This document shows positions 10,981 through 24,886 of a stretch of DNA of 64,000 nt, one piece after another. The notes beneath the pieces were generated by a model. It searched no databases. It was not told where the DNA came from and worked only from the letters and a program-made list of their open reading frames with translations. The stretch is from Blastomyces gilchristii SLH14081. Its lineage: Eukaryota; Ascomycota; Eurotiomycetes; Onygenales; Ajellomycetaceae. Numbering within the stretch: the first letter of the stretch is position 1; each line of letters starts with the position of its first letter. The DNA lies in contig NW_003101681.1 in assembly GCF_000003855.2 (NCBI RefSeq), forward strand, positions 4,073,359 to 4,137,358, written 5' to 3'. The translations under genes and the position numbers were made by a program.

Positions 10981-13900
10981 TAGACTGACTGCCGGGATCA
11001 TGAATTTCATATTTGATCTCATTTGGTCTGGTCTCATACATTTCTTGGCGTGAGTTCCACCAGGACCAAGCCTTAAAAAAATCTGAAAATGAATCATTTC
11101 TGAGAGAAATGATATGAAAAATGATCAGATTTAATTCAAAAACAGTGAAATAAGAGTAATTTCTCAGAATAAACTGTGAAAGATGATCAATCTTTCAAAA
11201 TCAGAATGAGACTAGAGACTGAAGATCAAATTCAGTCTCATTCAGTTCATTCAGTGATTGCTTATATAATCAGAATTTGATAATGATTATTGATAACACT
11301 CATGAAACAACTAAATACATTCTTATGTAAGTTTATTCTTCACTTTCTCATGAAAACTACACTTCTCTGATATACTGTAATCAGAGATATTAAACTGTCT
11401 GATAATTTTATATTTTATAATTATAAGTTTCTTAATTGTTTCTTCTTATAATTGTTCTCAGTGATAGTGATAAATATCTTAGCTTGAGTTGAACTTTCAC
11501 TTCATTCTCACCTCTGTTAATGAAATTGTCAGAATATTATATATCATCAGTACAACAGTTCAATATATACTCTTAATAATTTTTCATAACTCTAGAATTG
11601 ATTTGATATGTAAATTTGTTAAATTATCTTGAAAATAGCAGTTAAATTCAGTTTTACAAGTATATAGTTTTATCTGATTTTCAGTTATAATTAATATATA
11701 CAAGTTTTGTTTCAAAGTTAGTATTATAGTTCTATATAATATAAAGTATTATCAAAGATCATTACTTACTAGAGAATTGTATTTTACTGTCTTCACATCT
11801 TTAACATCTGCTTGTTCAAATCTCTGATAGTTGATATTGTAGTAGTTTCAGACTAATTTAATATATGAGTCTCATTTCTTCTCTATTCAATCTTGAGAAG
11901 TGTAAATATTAACTTGATAGAAGACATCTAGTAGAGCTGCTACAGTATAGTACTCTGTAAAAGATTGTTCAGTTTTGCTGTAATAATATGCCAGTTTATC
12001 TCTTACAGTAATAATAGCCTACACTATAGTATTATCTCAGACTGAATTTCTTTTTAAGTGATTCAACTGCTTCTTAAGATGAGTAAATAAACTGTTATAC
12101 ATTTATCAGACTGACTGCAGTATTAATATACAAGTAATTGAGACTGTCTTTATTATCTTATAAAACTGAAACAGTAAATCAATCACATATTTCAACTGAG
12201 TTCACTTTATATCAGAAAGTTTCAATATCTGAATCTTTTCTCAATCAGAGTGTTGCACTCAATGATCAATTATCTAATATAATTGAAGAGTCTGAACAGT
12301 TATCTTATATATTAAACTTTATTATATTCTAATATTCTGTATCATATTCAGTGTTGTGACTGATTTGTTTATTTATTAAATATCATGAAATTGTTATTAT
12401 TATTTAGAGAAGATACAAATTACATTAGTAATATTTCAAATCTGTGATATTTAAATTATTAGTCAATCTATTCAAAATTAATAGTAGTATTATTAAAAAG
12501 CATTATCAAAAAGCAATATTAAAAAGTATTATTAAAAAATATTATCTTTTACAAAGTGAATGCAAAAGTTACTTGAGTAATCACTTTCATCTCATTCTCA
12601 TCTCAAGAATCAGTCATCTTATTATTCTTTATCTCAATATTAAGATTCTTTGTCAGTGTTTACATTATAAGTTGAATCACATGAGCAATGCAGAGAATAT
12701 GATCTTGTTTATTATTTCAGAAATGCAAAGTCAATTTTTACTTCAAGCTCTTTATTATAGTGTAGTTATTCACAGCATTATCAGTTGTAATTGTAAGAAG
12801 ACTGAGAGTAATATCTTAATAGTCATTTTTAATCACTGTTATTAATATATCTGTTATATAATTCTTAGTATGACTACTGATCAAAGATTCAAATTCAATT
12901 AATATCTCTTGATAAGTTCAGTTCTCATCAATATAATAATATATAACTCTTATAAATGCAAGATTGTTTATACTAGTTCATGCATTTACTGTAAGAGACA
13001 CTCTTCAATGATTCTTCAACTCTGATTCTAGATATTATATATTAGCTTTGTAGTATATCTCAAGATTGAACTGAAGACATGATCAATATGAAATATGAAG
13101 ATTTGAATTAAGTATTTGAAGAAGTATTCAGAATTCGGGATTTTCAATTGATTAAAGAGAAAGATTCAGAGATATACACATGTAAAGTAATTGTTTATAG
13201 AAGTTATTAGATGAGAGTTATAAAATCAGAGTACTGATACATGATTGTTTTCATACAAGTTTCTTCAAATTAGAAAGTTAGTGTTATTAAAAATTATTAT
13301 CTGATAGAGTAAGTTATCAGCTCAGTAGTAATTTTCTAATTATTTTTCTTTTATTATCTGCATTCTGATAACTTCAGATATTGAGAAATTTCATCAGAGT
13401 CATGATCAGTTCATGATGAATGTTTCTAAATAAAGTTACAGTGATTATAGTAAAGAGATAACTCTTCAGTAATCTATAATACAATTTATTAATAATTATT
13501 TCATAGTTCATCTCAATGTTTGTATTAAGTTTTTTATAAATTTCATGATCTGAAATCAGATGTGAAGAATAAAGTGATCATTCATTATAATTAAAAGAGA
13601 GTATTCTGTATTAAATTATAAATAACATAGACTTTCTATTTTACAGTGATTTCTTGAAGAGTTTATGAATCTTTAATAGAAGTTAAAGAAGTGAAAGAAG
13701 TGAATTCAGAAGATATAATGAAGATTTAAGAAAGATAATAATTTATTTTTAATAAAGATAATAACTGATCACTGATATATATAAGAAGAATTATTATAAG
13801 AGAAAATAATCTTCTTTCTTAGCTTAGTTATAATTTTAGTACTAACTCAGATTGAATATCATCAATGTATAAAAGTAAATAAATAATCTTGATTAATCTC

Positions 13901-14805
13901 TGTTATATTTTTTAAAATATATTAATATTGTGAAAGAGAGTATTATCAAATTACATTATCAGATAATATTATTAAAAATATATTAATATTATAAATATTA
14001 ATATTGAAAAAATGTTGATACTTATACATTATAGTGATTTATAAATCATGATAGTTAAATATATATATATATATTATTCCTGGCATTGATTACAACTTGT
14101 ACAATAATTTTTGAAAACTCAAAATTAATTTTAATTATTAATAATTATGAACTTATAACTAACTAATATAAAAAGAAAAAAACTTTTTCTATTTATTATC
14201 TTTCTTCTCTTTTTCATTCTTCTTATTATTCTTCACAATTTACTTCTTATTCTTATTTTTCTTCTTCTTCTTCTTATCTGAGATGATAATTATCTCAAAA
14301 TCTCTTCTCACTATATTCTCAGAGAAGAGTTTCTACTGCTTCTTCTTAGTCAGATCAATCTGTACTTCAAAATCCTGCATTTTCTGATCTGCTGTCTCAG
14401 GTTTCATCTCAGTGATGAGCAGATTAATATACTCAGAGAGCAGAGCTGTCTTCTCAATATTCTGAATTATAAAGTGCATTTGAGACCTGAATAAGACCTC
14501 AATCTCTTTCTTCTCTATCAGCTTCTGCTAATCAATTAGAGAACAGAAGTATTATTAAAAATTATTATCTCTTACTAAAAAACTTACTAGTTTTAACTTC
14601 TTTATCTTATACTTTAATACTCTCTTAATTTTCTTCTGCTGCTGCTTATTTATAGTAATACTTTTCTTCTCTCTCTCTCTCTTCATCTTAGTTTTAAATC
14701 ATTCTCAGAACTTCTTCTGATCTTATTACTACTGTATAAGACTCTTCACTATCTTCTTTTTCAATCTCTCATAGATAACATTATTGACATTATTTCTATA
14801 CTTAG
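10981..14805 (-). mobile_element. hAT DNA transposon, copy 2 (inverted), running to an assembly gap
   Basis: Inverted relative to copy 1; 10981 to about 14393 matches 3465-1. Its terminal block at 10981-11080 (tagactgact..., then cttggcgtgag) is well preserved and shares its inner part with the MITE right ends. The hAT signature block lies at about 12605-12805 on the minus strand. The 133-codon plus-strand frame at 12444-12845 is antisense to it and not a gene. Sequence from 14394 to the gap extends beyond what copy 1 shows and is rich in Lys/Arg/Ser-type codons without a clear domain. Confidence 0.72.
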
Positions 14806-14905
14806 NNNNNNNNNNNNNNNNNNNNNNNNNNNNNNNNNNNNNNNNNNNNNNNNNNNNNNNNNNNNNNNNNNNNNNNNNNNNNNNNNNNNNNNNNNNNNNN
14901 NNNNN
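14806..14905. other. Assembly gap (100 N)
   Basis: A second 100-N placeholder of arbitrary size, in or next to hAT copy 2. The matching part of copy 1 lies outside the window, so its true length cannot be estimated here. Confidence 0.97.
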
Positions 14906-15891
14906 TTACTAAAATTGGTTATCTTTTTACTCTTCTACCAGAGCTTCTTCAAGGTATTATAACATGTCTTATAATCTGTCTTCTCTCACTTGAATGTCTT
15001 CTTCTTCTCTCTCTCTTCAATCTGTACCAGTACTTATATGTCTTGATGATCTGCAGAACTGTAGAATATTTGAAGAGAGATGATATAATTGCTTTTACTA
15101 AGTATTAAGAGAGAATAAAGACAGAAGAGACAGCTAGTAATGATATGATAATGATGATAATGATAATGATAATGATGATAATGATGATAATAAAAGAAGA
15201 AGTGTATTGAAATATATTATTAACTTATTAAATATAAAGAGACTCAAAGAAACTATTAACAGCTTTCAGAGATTTATAGAAATGACTACCGTGTTTTATA
15301 GTAATATTATCTTTATTTAATACATGCACTATTGATATTCTTTATATGCAGTTATTATATAATCTATATCAGAGATACATGCAGAAAACAGATCTTTATT
15401 ACTAGAAAGAATAATTACAGTGATTCTCTATTTTTATATTATAAAGATAAGTTATTCTCATTTCTTTCTTCTCTTTTTTCTCTTCTTCTTCAACTCATCA
15501 CTAAGTTCAAGCTGATATGAAAACTATTAAAACACTCTTAGAAACTCTCAAATTGAAGAGTATAGACTAATTAAATTTTAAATACAGAAGTATTAAATTA
15601 TATTCAATATTACTAATTATTCATTCTCTCTTAATAAAACAACACTTATGTCTTTCTTCTCTCTTCTCAAATAAAACATGATCTGTGAAAAGTGAGTATT
15701 ATATCAGATTATAATAATCAACACAGTCTCAGTATACTAGACTGTATACACACAGTATATACTGAACTGAGAGACTGTGTGAATTACAAATCAGCAGCAG
15801 CATCTCAGAAAGAGCTGTACAGTATGAAAAAGTCATAACTCTCAGTTATATACACAGAGAGTGAATTATCACAGTAAGTGTATATATGTAA
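14906..15891. other. AT-rich region between the gap and Gypsy-3 copy 1
   Basis: No confident gene. The first 200 bp, read on the minus strand, give Lys/Trp-rich scraps that might be an N-terminal DNA-binding part of the hAT protein, but I cannot assign a family. A GATAAT microsatellite is at 15138-15194. A 62-codon plus-strand frame at 15332-15520 is unsupported. The right boundary is the Gypsy-3 LTR. Confidence 0.4.
15138..15194. repeat. GAT/AAT-type microsatellite
   Basis: Interrupted short tandem repeats of gataat and gatgat over about 57 bp. Confidence 0.85.
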
Positions 15892-16431
15892 TGTAGCGGA
15901 ACCGAAGCGGTGGCTAGTTGGCGGCATCATGTAGAGATAGTTGTTTGAGAAGCCGTGTGAGTGAGCTTGACTATCTTACTTGAGTAGTGAGCTTGTAGAC
16001 TTACAGAATTATTGCAAGAATATCACAGATATAGTACTTAGTATACTAAGAAAATTATATAAGAAACATAGTAACTCTTGTATATGTTTCAGTATAAGAA
16101 AAACAAATCACTGACTTCTTTAATAAGAAGTTAGCATCTAGTTATTCTATATAGATAATGAGCAGATATTCTTCTCTCATTTCATAAGTGAGAATAGCCA
16201 GAGTGATATCTCAGCAGTGTCTCACTATCAAGGAAGAGTAATCTACTGACCTTGTATAGAAGTGAGATTCTTATATTCATCAATTAAATCTATCTATAAT
16301 ATATTCAAATGATGTTATAGAGTGATTGAAAACCAGTTTAAATGACCTGCAGAATAAATGAAATTATTCACATAAAAGCAATAAGCCATGTGAAACTATA
16401 ACAGGGTCTTGATATAGTCAGAAGTGTGACA
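15892..16431 (-). repeat. Gypsy-3 copy 1, 3' LTR (540 bp)
   Basis: It matches 44410-44941 and 51715-52242. Its outermost 100 bp (15892-15990) are barely mutated (tgtagcggaaccgaagcgg), while the equivalent bases in copy 2 carry many G-to-A changes. The sense strand ends in ...TTCCGCTACA, giving the usual TG...CA termini. Confidence 0.85.
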
Positions 16432-18052
16432 ATACTCTTCTCTTTAAAAATATAGTTTCAATACTCTCAAGATTATCAGATTAGAAGTTATCTTTATTGT
16501 ATAGCAATAGTTATCAATCAATTGACAGTATATATACTGCACATGATACAAAGAAATGAATGAGTTTTTCTACTGACTGTATAAATCTTCTTCTCTTATC
16601 TCTGTTCAAATCAACTGCATGATAAGTGAGTTTCTTATATATTAATTTAAAATGTGAAAAACATAGTTAATAAGTGACTTGTAGATCTTCTATCATATTC
16701 TGTTCTATATATGAAATTCTCTATAAAAGTGATGTATTTTAGAGACAATGCTAAATAATAGTGACAGGATTTTTCAAAAAGATTCTTTTTCTCTCATGAC
16801 ACAATTTTTCCTCTTTTTCTTAATTTATAATAGTGAGTGTATGAGAGTATTATTCTTAGAAGATAATAAGAGACTTATTCTGATACTTTCTAGTAATTAA
16901 ATATCTTCATGATGCAGCTGCAGTCTCTGTGACTGTTAAGAAAGTCTGATTGAAGATGAAGACAGTAGTGTCAACAGACTGCAGAAGTACTGCTCTTATT
17001 ATTATATCTTCTTCTTCTTCTACTACTTCTTCTTACCGTCCGTATGATAGTTGCTGTGCTTGAGTGAGATGTTATCTCTTCTGCTGATCAGCTTGTGCGT
17101 GTGTTCAGTTCATTTCTACTCTCTCTACTGTCATTGCAATACTGCTCTCTCTCTCAATCAACATAGTAATGTATGACCCTGTGTGATCATTTGAAGAGAA
17201 TCTCAGAGAGAGCTTGATTTCAGAAACAGTGACTCTGAGAAGCTTAATTCATAGTTCTTCTTTCATGATATGTCTGAGCTCTGCTCAGAATGCTGCTGAG
17301 TTGAGTTCACAGAGTTCTGTAATTTCTTTGTCTTCTCTCTGTGAGAAGGCTTCAGTGCAGTCTCTGATCAGTATTATCACTTATCTACACTATGCTAAGC
17401 AGCTGAAGAAAGAGAGAATTTTATACACTCATTTCTTCTCTTACTCTTATTATTTCTGTTATATCTGTAACAATGACTTCTATCTCTCTGTAAGTATTAT
17501 CTACTCTACAAGAAGATATCATATCAGTTCTGACAAGAAGCTCAGATGCTTAAGCCGTATAGAGCAAGAGTCTGAAAGCTTCAAGTATTGACAGATTCTA
17601 TCAAGACTGAAGAGATTTCTCTTACTCATCTGTAAAAGAAGATGAAGATGTGAATCTTTAAGATGAAAAAACACCTCAGAATAACTAATCTTAAGAAGAG
17701 ATTAGCTGATATCACTGTTGAAAGCATCACAGAGATCAATCACTGATTAAAGAGAATGTCACTTCAATTGAAACAGATGACTGAGATGCTTTACAAATTA
17801 ATAAGTTAATATTTTAAGTGTCTCTTATACTCTTCTGCAGTATGCTTCTCTGCAGTACTGCAGCACTAACTTCTCAGCAGATAAAGATATCAGTATCAGA
17901 GACTTCAACAGTGAAGAATGAGTTTAATAAAGATGTAATTATTGATAAGTAAGCTCTGAAGTTCTCTCTTTTTACTTTTTCTACAGACTGCAGCTCTATT
18001 AGAATAGCAGCAGCTCACAGATTGATAATATCAATCTTTGTTAATTTCAAAT

Positions 18053-18360
18053 TGTAAGAGGCCTACGCCGACTAGATCGGTATAATATATAGGTCTTATA
18101 TAACAAAGAGAACAATGTTAAAGAAGGAAAAGAAAGAGAAAGTACAAGAATCAGTGATTGAAGTGAATATTTATACATGTATGTGATGATGTACGCAGTG
18201 GAACTTCAGGGTGGAAGAATTTACACGCGTTCATAGCAGCTGAGAATCAGTGATCAAGAATGGCTGAGAATCAGAGTATACACATTCAAGAATGAAGCAG
18301 TAGAAATCTGTGAAGTGTAATGAAATAGTCTATATAATTGATTGAGTGCAGCCCGCCACA
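18053..18360 (-). repeat. Gypsy-2a 3' LTR
   Basis: 308 bp, aligned end to end with 24887-25194. Both outer ends keep CG-rich blocks (aggcctacgccgac near 18060, cagcccgccac at the right), while the middle is more mutated. Confidence 0.9.
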
Positions 18361-20828
18361 TTAGCTTCTCTCTTTCAGAAGCAGTTCTCATCAGTCAAGA
18401 ACTGCTGTTTCAGATAACACAGAACTCAGAGTTCAGATCAGTTGATCATAGTTAACTCATTTCACAAGATATTATCAGCTGCGGCTGCAGAGTCTCTTAT
18501 CAAGAATATTCTTAATCTCTCAGTCAAGCTCATTATCTTGTTCTATGATGCCTGACAGCTGTCAGTCAGAAGTCACTTAAGAAGAGAATGAATCAGTAGC
18601 AGTGCAGCAGAGTAAGCTTGTGTAAAAGATATCATGAATTTCTAATAATTTGTTAAGATAATAGTTATGATTATCTAGAACTTCTATCACTTTATACTTA
18701 ACATGATGATAATCTAGTATATAAGATGAACATGTGATCTGTATATTCTTAAGATTCAATCATATCAAGTCTTCTATCTTATATTGTTCAGCAGAGTCTC
18801 AGTGAATATTGATTTAATTCTCTTAATCTTGTTTCACAGTTATGAAGATCTCTGCTCAGTCACAGATATCTCAGAGCTTTATTACTATATTATCAGTAAT
18901 CTGAATCAGACTGCAGAGATTCAGTGTGAACTGTATAATCTCTAGAAGATTCAATACCTTCATATAATAACTGTGTGTAAGAAAGAATGAGCTTATATCT
19001 GCTGAAACAGCATCTCATTCATTAATAGTGATCTCTGCATGTAGAAGCAGATCATGTCAATTATCTTATAAGTGATTGCAGAACTTACAGAGATAATTCT
19101 TTACAGTCTGAATTATCTATTCTGATGCATTATCAGTCTCAGAGTGATAGACAGTTGACAGACAGTGTATAATCTTAAGAACTTGACAGATTCTTGTTCA
19201 GAGAGTGCTCATGAATTAACAGTCTTAATTTAATATTATAAATCTCAGTAATTCATACATCTGATAGAATAAGCTTTATAGAAAAGCTTTAATAACTTAT
19301 TCAGCATTCATCTTATTACAAGATTTCAATATTATATCTTTGCTCAATTAATTCACAATAATCAGAATATTTCTATAACTCTTACTCTCAGAGAGATCAA
19401 CAGTGAAGTCAATTATTACATCTTATCAGATTCTATCAGAGATATTGAGCAGTTTCAGCAGATCTTTTCTACAGTTCTTTTACAAGATAATGAAAGAACA
19501 ACAGTTGTGATTTCAGATAAAATATCTAATACTGTTTAATATCTCAGATCAGTAGAATTCTTAAGAGATTATTCAGTACAGTTGTTCACAGTCTGAATGA
19601 CTGATTATACACAAATTATACATTTCTTGCATTATTCAGGTGTATAAGAGTTCAGAGTGAGAGACTCAGCATCATTTGCAGAATCATAGAGTATTATTAT
19701 CATTGATTGAACATTCTGAGATATCATTTCTTATACATAGTTCTGAGAAAAATTGAGATGCTTCTTGACATACTGCTTCAGTAAGAATCTGAAGAAGTTC
19801 ATCAGTCTGAGCTGCTGTATATCACAGTTTATTCAGTGTAGAAGAAGTAAAGATATCAGTATCAGTATCAGTTTGAAGAGAGAGTATTCTAATCAGAGAA
19901 ATGTGTATAGTGTCATGAGTTGTTCTATCTTAATTAATTAATATCTTCAGATCTAAGAGCTGATGCTCTCAGTTCATTCAACAGGTATCTGTTATATCAG
20001 AAGACATATCTTACTCTCATCATAAGAGAGTATCTGTTATTGAGTTCTGACTATCAGAGCAGTAATGTATTATAAAATGAAAGCAGCTTAAGAACTCAGA
20101 TCACTATATCTATCATTCAGTGAGTTTATAGATTGTTATGAAGTACTTGAGATTCTTATGATCTGTGATTATCTCAAATTCAGAGACACTTCAGAGTTCA
20201 GAGTCTCATTCTTCTAGACAGTGTATAATTGTAAGAAGTTTCTTATCATAGATCTCATAATTGCATTCAGCAGAACTCAGTTTGTTAGATATAAAAATGT
20301 ATGATTGTAAGACATCTTTATTATTATATTGTAATATAGCTTCTTCTGTGATATAGTCAGAGAAATCAGCTTCAACAACTATTTCATAATCAGAATCAAA
20401 TATTATAAGTGAAGAAGTATTAATAAACATCTTCTTCATCTGTATGAATACAGCTTCAGTATTCACTGATTACTGAAACACTGAGTTCTTCTTAATAAGT
20501 TCTATAAGTAATCTTGTAATATCTGAGAAGTTTTGTATAAATCACTGATAGAAGTTAGCAAATCTGATAAAGCTTTATACATCTTTCACAGTACACAGAG
20601 CTTCTCATTCAAGAATGACAGAGACTTTCTCAGAATTCATTCAAATTCTCTTACCAGCTTCTATAATAAAACCCAGATATTTAATACTCTTGACTTTAAA
20701 ATCATACCTATCAATATTTATTGATAGTTCTGCTTCTTATAATCATTGTAATACTCTTCACACATGTTCTTGATATTCTTTTCTGAACTTATCAGTGAAG
20801 ATAAGAATGTTATTAAAATATGTAGATG

Positions 20829-22182
20829 TTATTATTATTATTATTCTTCAATTATAGATGTATGCAGTCAGAGACTATGACATCTACCTGAGAACTTTTA
20901 GTTCTCAGGGTTTTTCCTATATCTGTAAAGTTAACTATTATACATTCACCAATTTCAGATATGCAAAATCAGAAAATTCCAGCTCAGAATACAAAAACTG
21001 TGTACAAATTGCAGTGTCTTAACATCTTCTGATACTTTGAAACCATTTGACAATATCATGACAAAGGAAAAGAGAACACAGTCTTAAAGATAGACACATT
21101 AAATAGATAGATAGAAAGGAATTGAAAGAAAAAAATAAAGTAAAGAGAGACTGTAACAAAACAAATTATTAAAAGATAGTATATAGCTGTTTTAACAGAC
21201 TATATCTGATTGATTTCCTTCTCTTCATATTCAGATATTTCTGAATTTAGCTATTTTCTTGTAGCTGCTTGAGTTTCTGATAGAAAGTCTATTAAGTATT
21301 TAATTTCTGTCTCAGTTGAGAATAAGAATCACATATTTAATTGATTTAGATCATACTTCTCTTTCAATCTGACTCTGAGACTATTGTATAATGCACAGTA
21401 CATTATAATATGCTCAGGATTCTCATTTGCATTGCAGAATGAGCATTCTATTGAATCAAATCTATCATCAAATCTTTGTATATAAGATTTGAAATAGCCA
21501 TGTCCTAGTTTCAGCTGTATTATAGATGAGAATATTTTCTTCTTACATTTAATTGAACAAGATTTTCACTTGGGTTTTGTTTCAAATCTTGAATAATGTA
21601 TACTCTTCTTTTGTTTCTACCAGCTTTCATTTCACTTGTCTAAACAAGATTCTTTTATTTTTCTCTTTATAAAAGATCAGAACATAATTTTTTGAATAGA
21701 TCTGCTTAATTCTGCACTCTTTATTACAGCTGAATCAGTCAATTCATTGCCATGAATATTCATATGAGCAGGAACTCAGTGCAGATGAATTATCAGCTTT
21801 GATGTTCTTCTCTTTTGAATTTTCAAAACAGAGTTTAAGATCAGTTCAAGATTCATTTAATCATTATGAATCTGACTATTTCTAAGTCTTTTCAAAGCAG
21901 CTTGACTATCAGAGAATATTCATGCCTCTTTCAAACTATTTCCCCTTTTATGAGATTTTATTTCAATGAGTTTGAAAGCATTCACTATTGCAAATAGTTC
22001 AGCATCAAAGACTTCAGATTCACAGCCTAAATTCCAGAAATCTGAGATAAAATTGATATTATTTTCAGTATAAGCAATGCCTGCGTCTAATCTATTCAAA
22101 TTCTCATTTTTGAAGCTATCTAAATAAATCAGAATAGAGTCTTCTATATTGATTGTGAAAATTCTCTTCAAATGCTGTTCAT
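20829..22182 (-). mobile_element. LINE copy B, 5'-truncated
   Basis: 1354 bp in the same family as copies A and C, flanked by a 12-bp target duplication aatatgtagatg (20817-20828 and 22183-22194). The (ATT)n tail is at the plus-strand left end. It encodes RNase H: the 22171-21920 frame contains FEV/VFDAELFAIV with the catalytic Asp and Glu, then GNELTDSA around 21760-21730. The zinc-finger-like C-terminus is at about 21450-21390. It is more damaged than A and C; for example the conserved KW near 21246 has become a stop. It landed 9 nt from the RT catalytic codons of Gypsy-2a. Confidence 0.88.
20888..20908 (-). other. Conserved stem-loop in LINE 3' UTR (copy B)
   Basis: ctgagaac - tttta - gttctcag, the same perfect 8-bp stem as in copies A and C, at the same distance from the (ATT)n tail. 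Confidence 0.6.
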
Positions 22183-24886
22183 AATATGTAGATGTGAATT
22201 CATCAAGGAAATTCTGAAGTGCTCAGTTGATATACTTTTGAAATGTACTAGAGATGTTAGCCAGTTCAAAGAAGATAATCACTCATTTAAAGAGATTATA
22301 ATATATCTGAAACACTGTAAGTCATTCATCTTCTTCAGTGATACAGATCTTATGAAATACAGTGATGATATCTAGTTTTATAAATCATTAAGCGTGTTCA
22401 ATGTGAGCTAGAGTTTCATTGATAAGGGATAAAGAATAGCAGTTCTTCTTAATTAATCTATTCAATTCTCAATAATCTATGCAGAATCAGAGTCCTCTGC
22501 CTGATTTCTTTGCAAAGAGAATAGAAGCTGCAGCAGAGAAATTACTAACATGTATGAATCTCTTATTTAATAGATTATTGAGTGTCTTTTGAAAGAGAAG
22601 AACTTCATCTTGAGACATGTTATAAAGACAGTCTCATGATGATTCAGCGTTCTTATTATTCTTCTTTTTCAACTTGATACTGTGATTCACTTCTGAACCT
22701 CATAAGAGAGATAGATTTGTAACATTATTGTCTTGTCAGAAGACATTCAGATATTCATAATATTGTTACGAGAGTTTTATATAAGAATCTATTGTTGTAG
22801 TATGAGATAACTTTTCTAGAGTCTTTTTGATATTGACTAGACTGATGAATTAGATTGATATATAGTTCTGCTATTAATGATTCTTTTAATGACTTCTATT
22901 TCTGAGCATTTTATAGGTGTTGACAGAGATCTGTGTCAGATTCATGATCTTGTGAATGTCATCTTCATGAATTCTATCATTGTTAGAGAATATTAAACTT
23001 CTATTTCAAGTGTTCAATAAGATACCTTGTTCAGATAGTCAGACAAGTTCTAATATAAGATTATAATCAAGATTATCAACTTCATATACATAGGCATCTT
23101 CACACTAATGTTCTCTGACATCTATATTTAGTTTCATTATGTAATGAATGTAAACATCTTTTGAATTATTAAATTCTGCAAGAAGTCAGAGTTTTGTTAA
23201 GAGAAGACACTGAAAGTTATGATGTCTTATAACTGAAGATTTAATCATTGTATAGTGACATAGATCACTGTCTATCATGGCTTTCATATTATACATGTTA
23301 TTGAACACAGTAGATACAAGAATTATATTTATTATTATTTTCTCTTCAAATCATTGTTGTCTGACCTCTTTAAGCTTCTGTTTGCAAATTTGAACAGAAG
23401 CTAATCTTTTCTCTATTTCATTGAAGTGTTCTCATAGTTATCTTCTGAATCTTTCTTCACTGCAATGTGATTGATGCAGACAGGCACTGATTCATTCTTT
23501 AAGTGAGAAGATACTGATCTTTCTCTTGAGTGAGAAAGTGCTGATCTTTCTCTTAAATGAGGAGATACATAGGCCAATCAGCAGTTGAAAGCAATGTGTT
23601 TTGATCAGTTGCAGTTGATGCATATTTCATGTTAACATTGATCAGCAACCTCTTCAGAAGTGATCTCAGAAACTCAGAAGTCTGTTTGAACAGCAGAGAC
23701 TCTTACTTATATGTAGATATTTAAGTCTACTCAGTTCATAGCATCTGCATCATTGTTATTATTCTTCAGTGCAGATATAGATGTATGAGTGTTTGAGATG
23801 TAATGTCTTCTGTTACTGTTCTGTATACTCTTGAGCTTGATAAGACAGTCATTCAATATTCAGAGCTGTGTGTAGAAGTCTTCATAAATCAGGTCTTTAT
23901 TTACACTTACAAGAGTCTGTAAGAGTTCAAAAGTCAATATCTTTTTAAACATGCTAATCTTCATTCAATTCTTTCAAGATTGATCACCTGCTTCTAAGAC
24001 TTAAGTATTGAAGTCAGAGATGAATGTTATAAGAGCAGTGTTTCTCTGTCAGACACTCTATAATCAATCTAATGCTTTCTGTTGCACAGCAGTGTCTTGA
24101 AACAGAATATCAAGATATTTGATGATATTATCACACATTTACAACACAAGTTCACATGCTTTTATTCATGAATAAAACTGCTATTTCATACAATTCTTCA
24201 ATCATTCATTAATATATCAATCTTGATTGATTAGTGAATCAATGATATCTTCATCTACACTCAGTTTCACAAGTATTTCCATTCTTCATAATGAGTAGAG
24301 AGTGAGATTGAAAGTATTAAAATACACAGAAGTATCTAAGCATTCTTTCAGTGCTTTTGTATTTAATTCTGTAGATGTTGAAATTGTATGAGTTTCTTGT
24401 TGAGATAGTCATTGAATCTCTTTATATTGATGTTATTAAGTTGCATGTATATCAGCTATTTATTGTTGTTATAGTTTTAACATTGCTCAGAGCCACTGTG
24501 ACACTGCATCTATACTTATGTTCAAGAGTTCTCTCATACTATCATTAGACATGGTTATATCAATCATGAAATGTGTGATATCTGTTAAATTGAAAGAAGT
24601 ATAATCGTATGAATATCTTATATATCTATAGTATCAGAACTCTCAGATCCTTCACTGATATTCTCTTTATAAGATCTTGTTCTCTTCATAAGATCTTGTT
24701 ACAGAGTCAGAGTGACTGATAAGTAAGCTTCTATTTAAGAACTCAGTATTCACTTAACTGTTTAACTGTTTCTCTATTTCTTACATGTCATTACATGTTC
24801 AGATATCTCAGTGAGTAATCATTTCTAATGAGAAGACAATATATGAATAATCATTTCTAATAAGAAGATAATGAATGTTTTTCTAG

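Larger units (their letters stand above)
18577..24600 (-). pseudogene. Gypsy-2a gag-pol, degraded
   Basis: The gag zinc knuckle is intact at 23581-23622 (minus): CINCN-x-SKHIAFNC fits C-x2-C-x4-H-x4-C, with TGA where Trp is expected. RT starts around 22530-22380 (ILFAKKSG, then FCIDY, then LN). Its catalytic box at 20809-20820 reads YFNN, so it is dead. The RNase H-like region at 20466-20206 reads YEIVVEADFSDY, then [16 protein letters not shown]. The integrase end at 18759-18577 reads YKVIEVLDNHNYYLN, then IHDIFYTSLL. The RT is split by LINE copy B. Confidence 0.82.

Noticed and set aside
12444..12845. 133-codon plus-strand open frame
   Set aside because: It is antisense to the hAT transposase remnant, whose conserved blocks read on the minus strand; loss of G and C opens the antisense frame.
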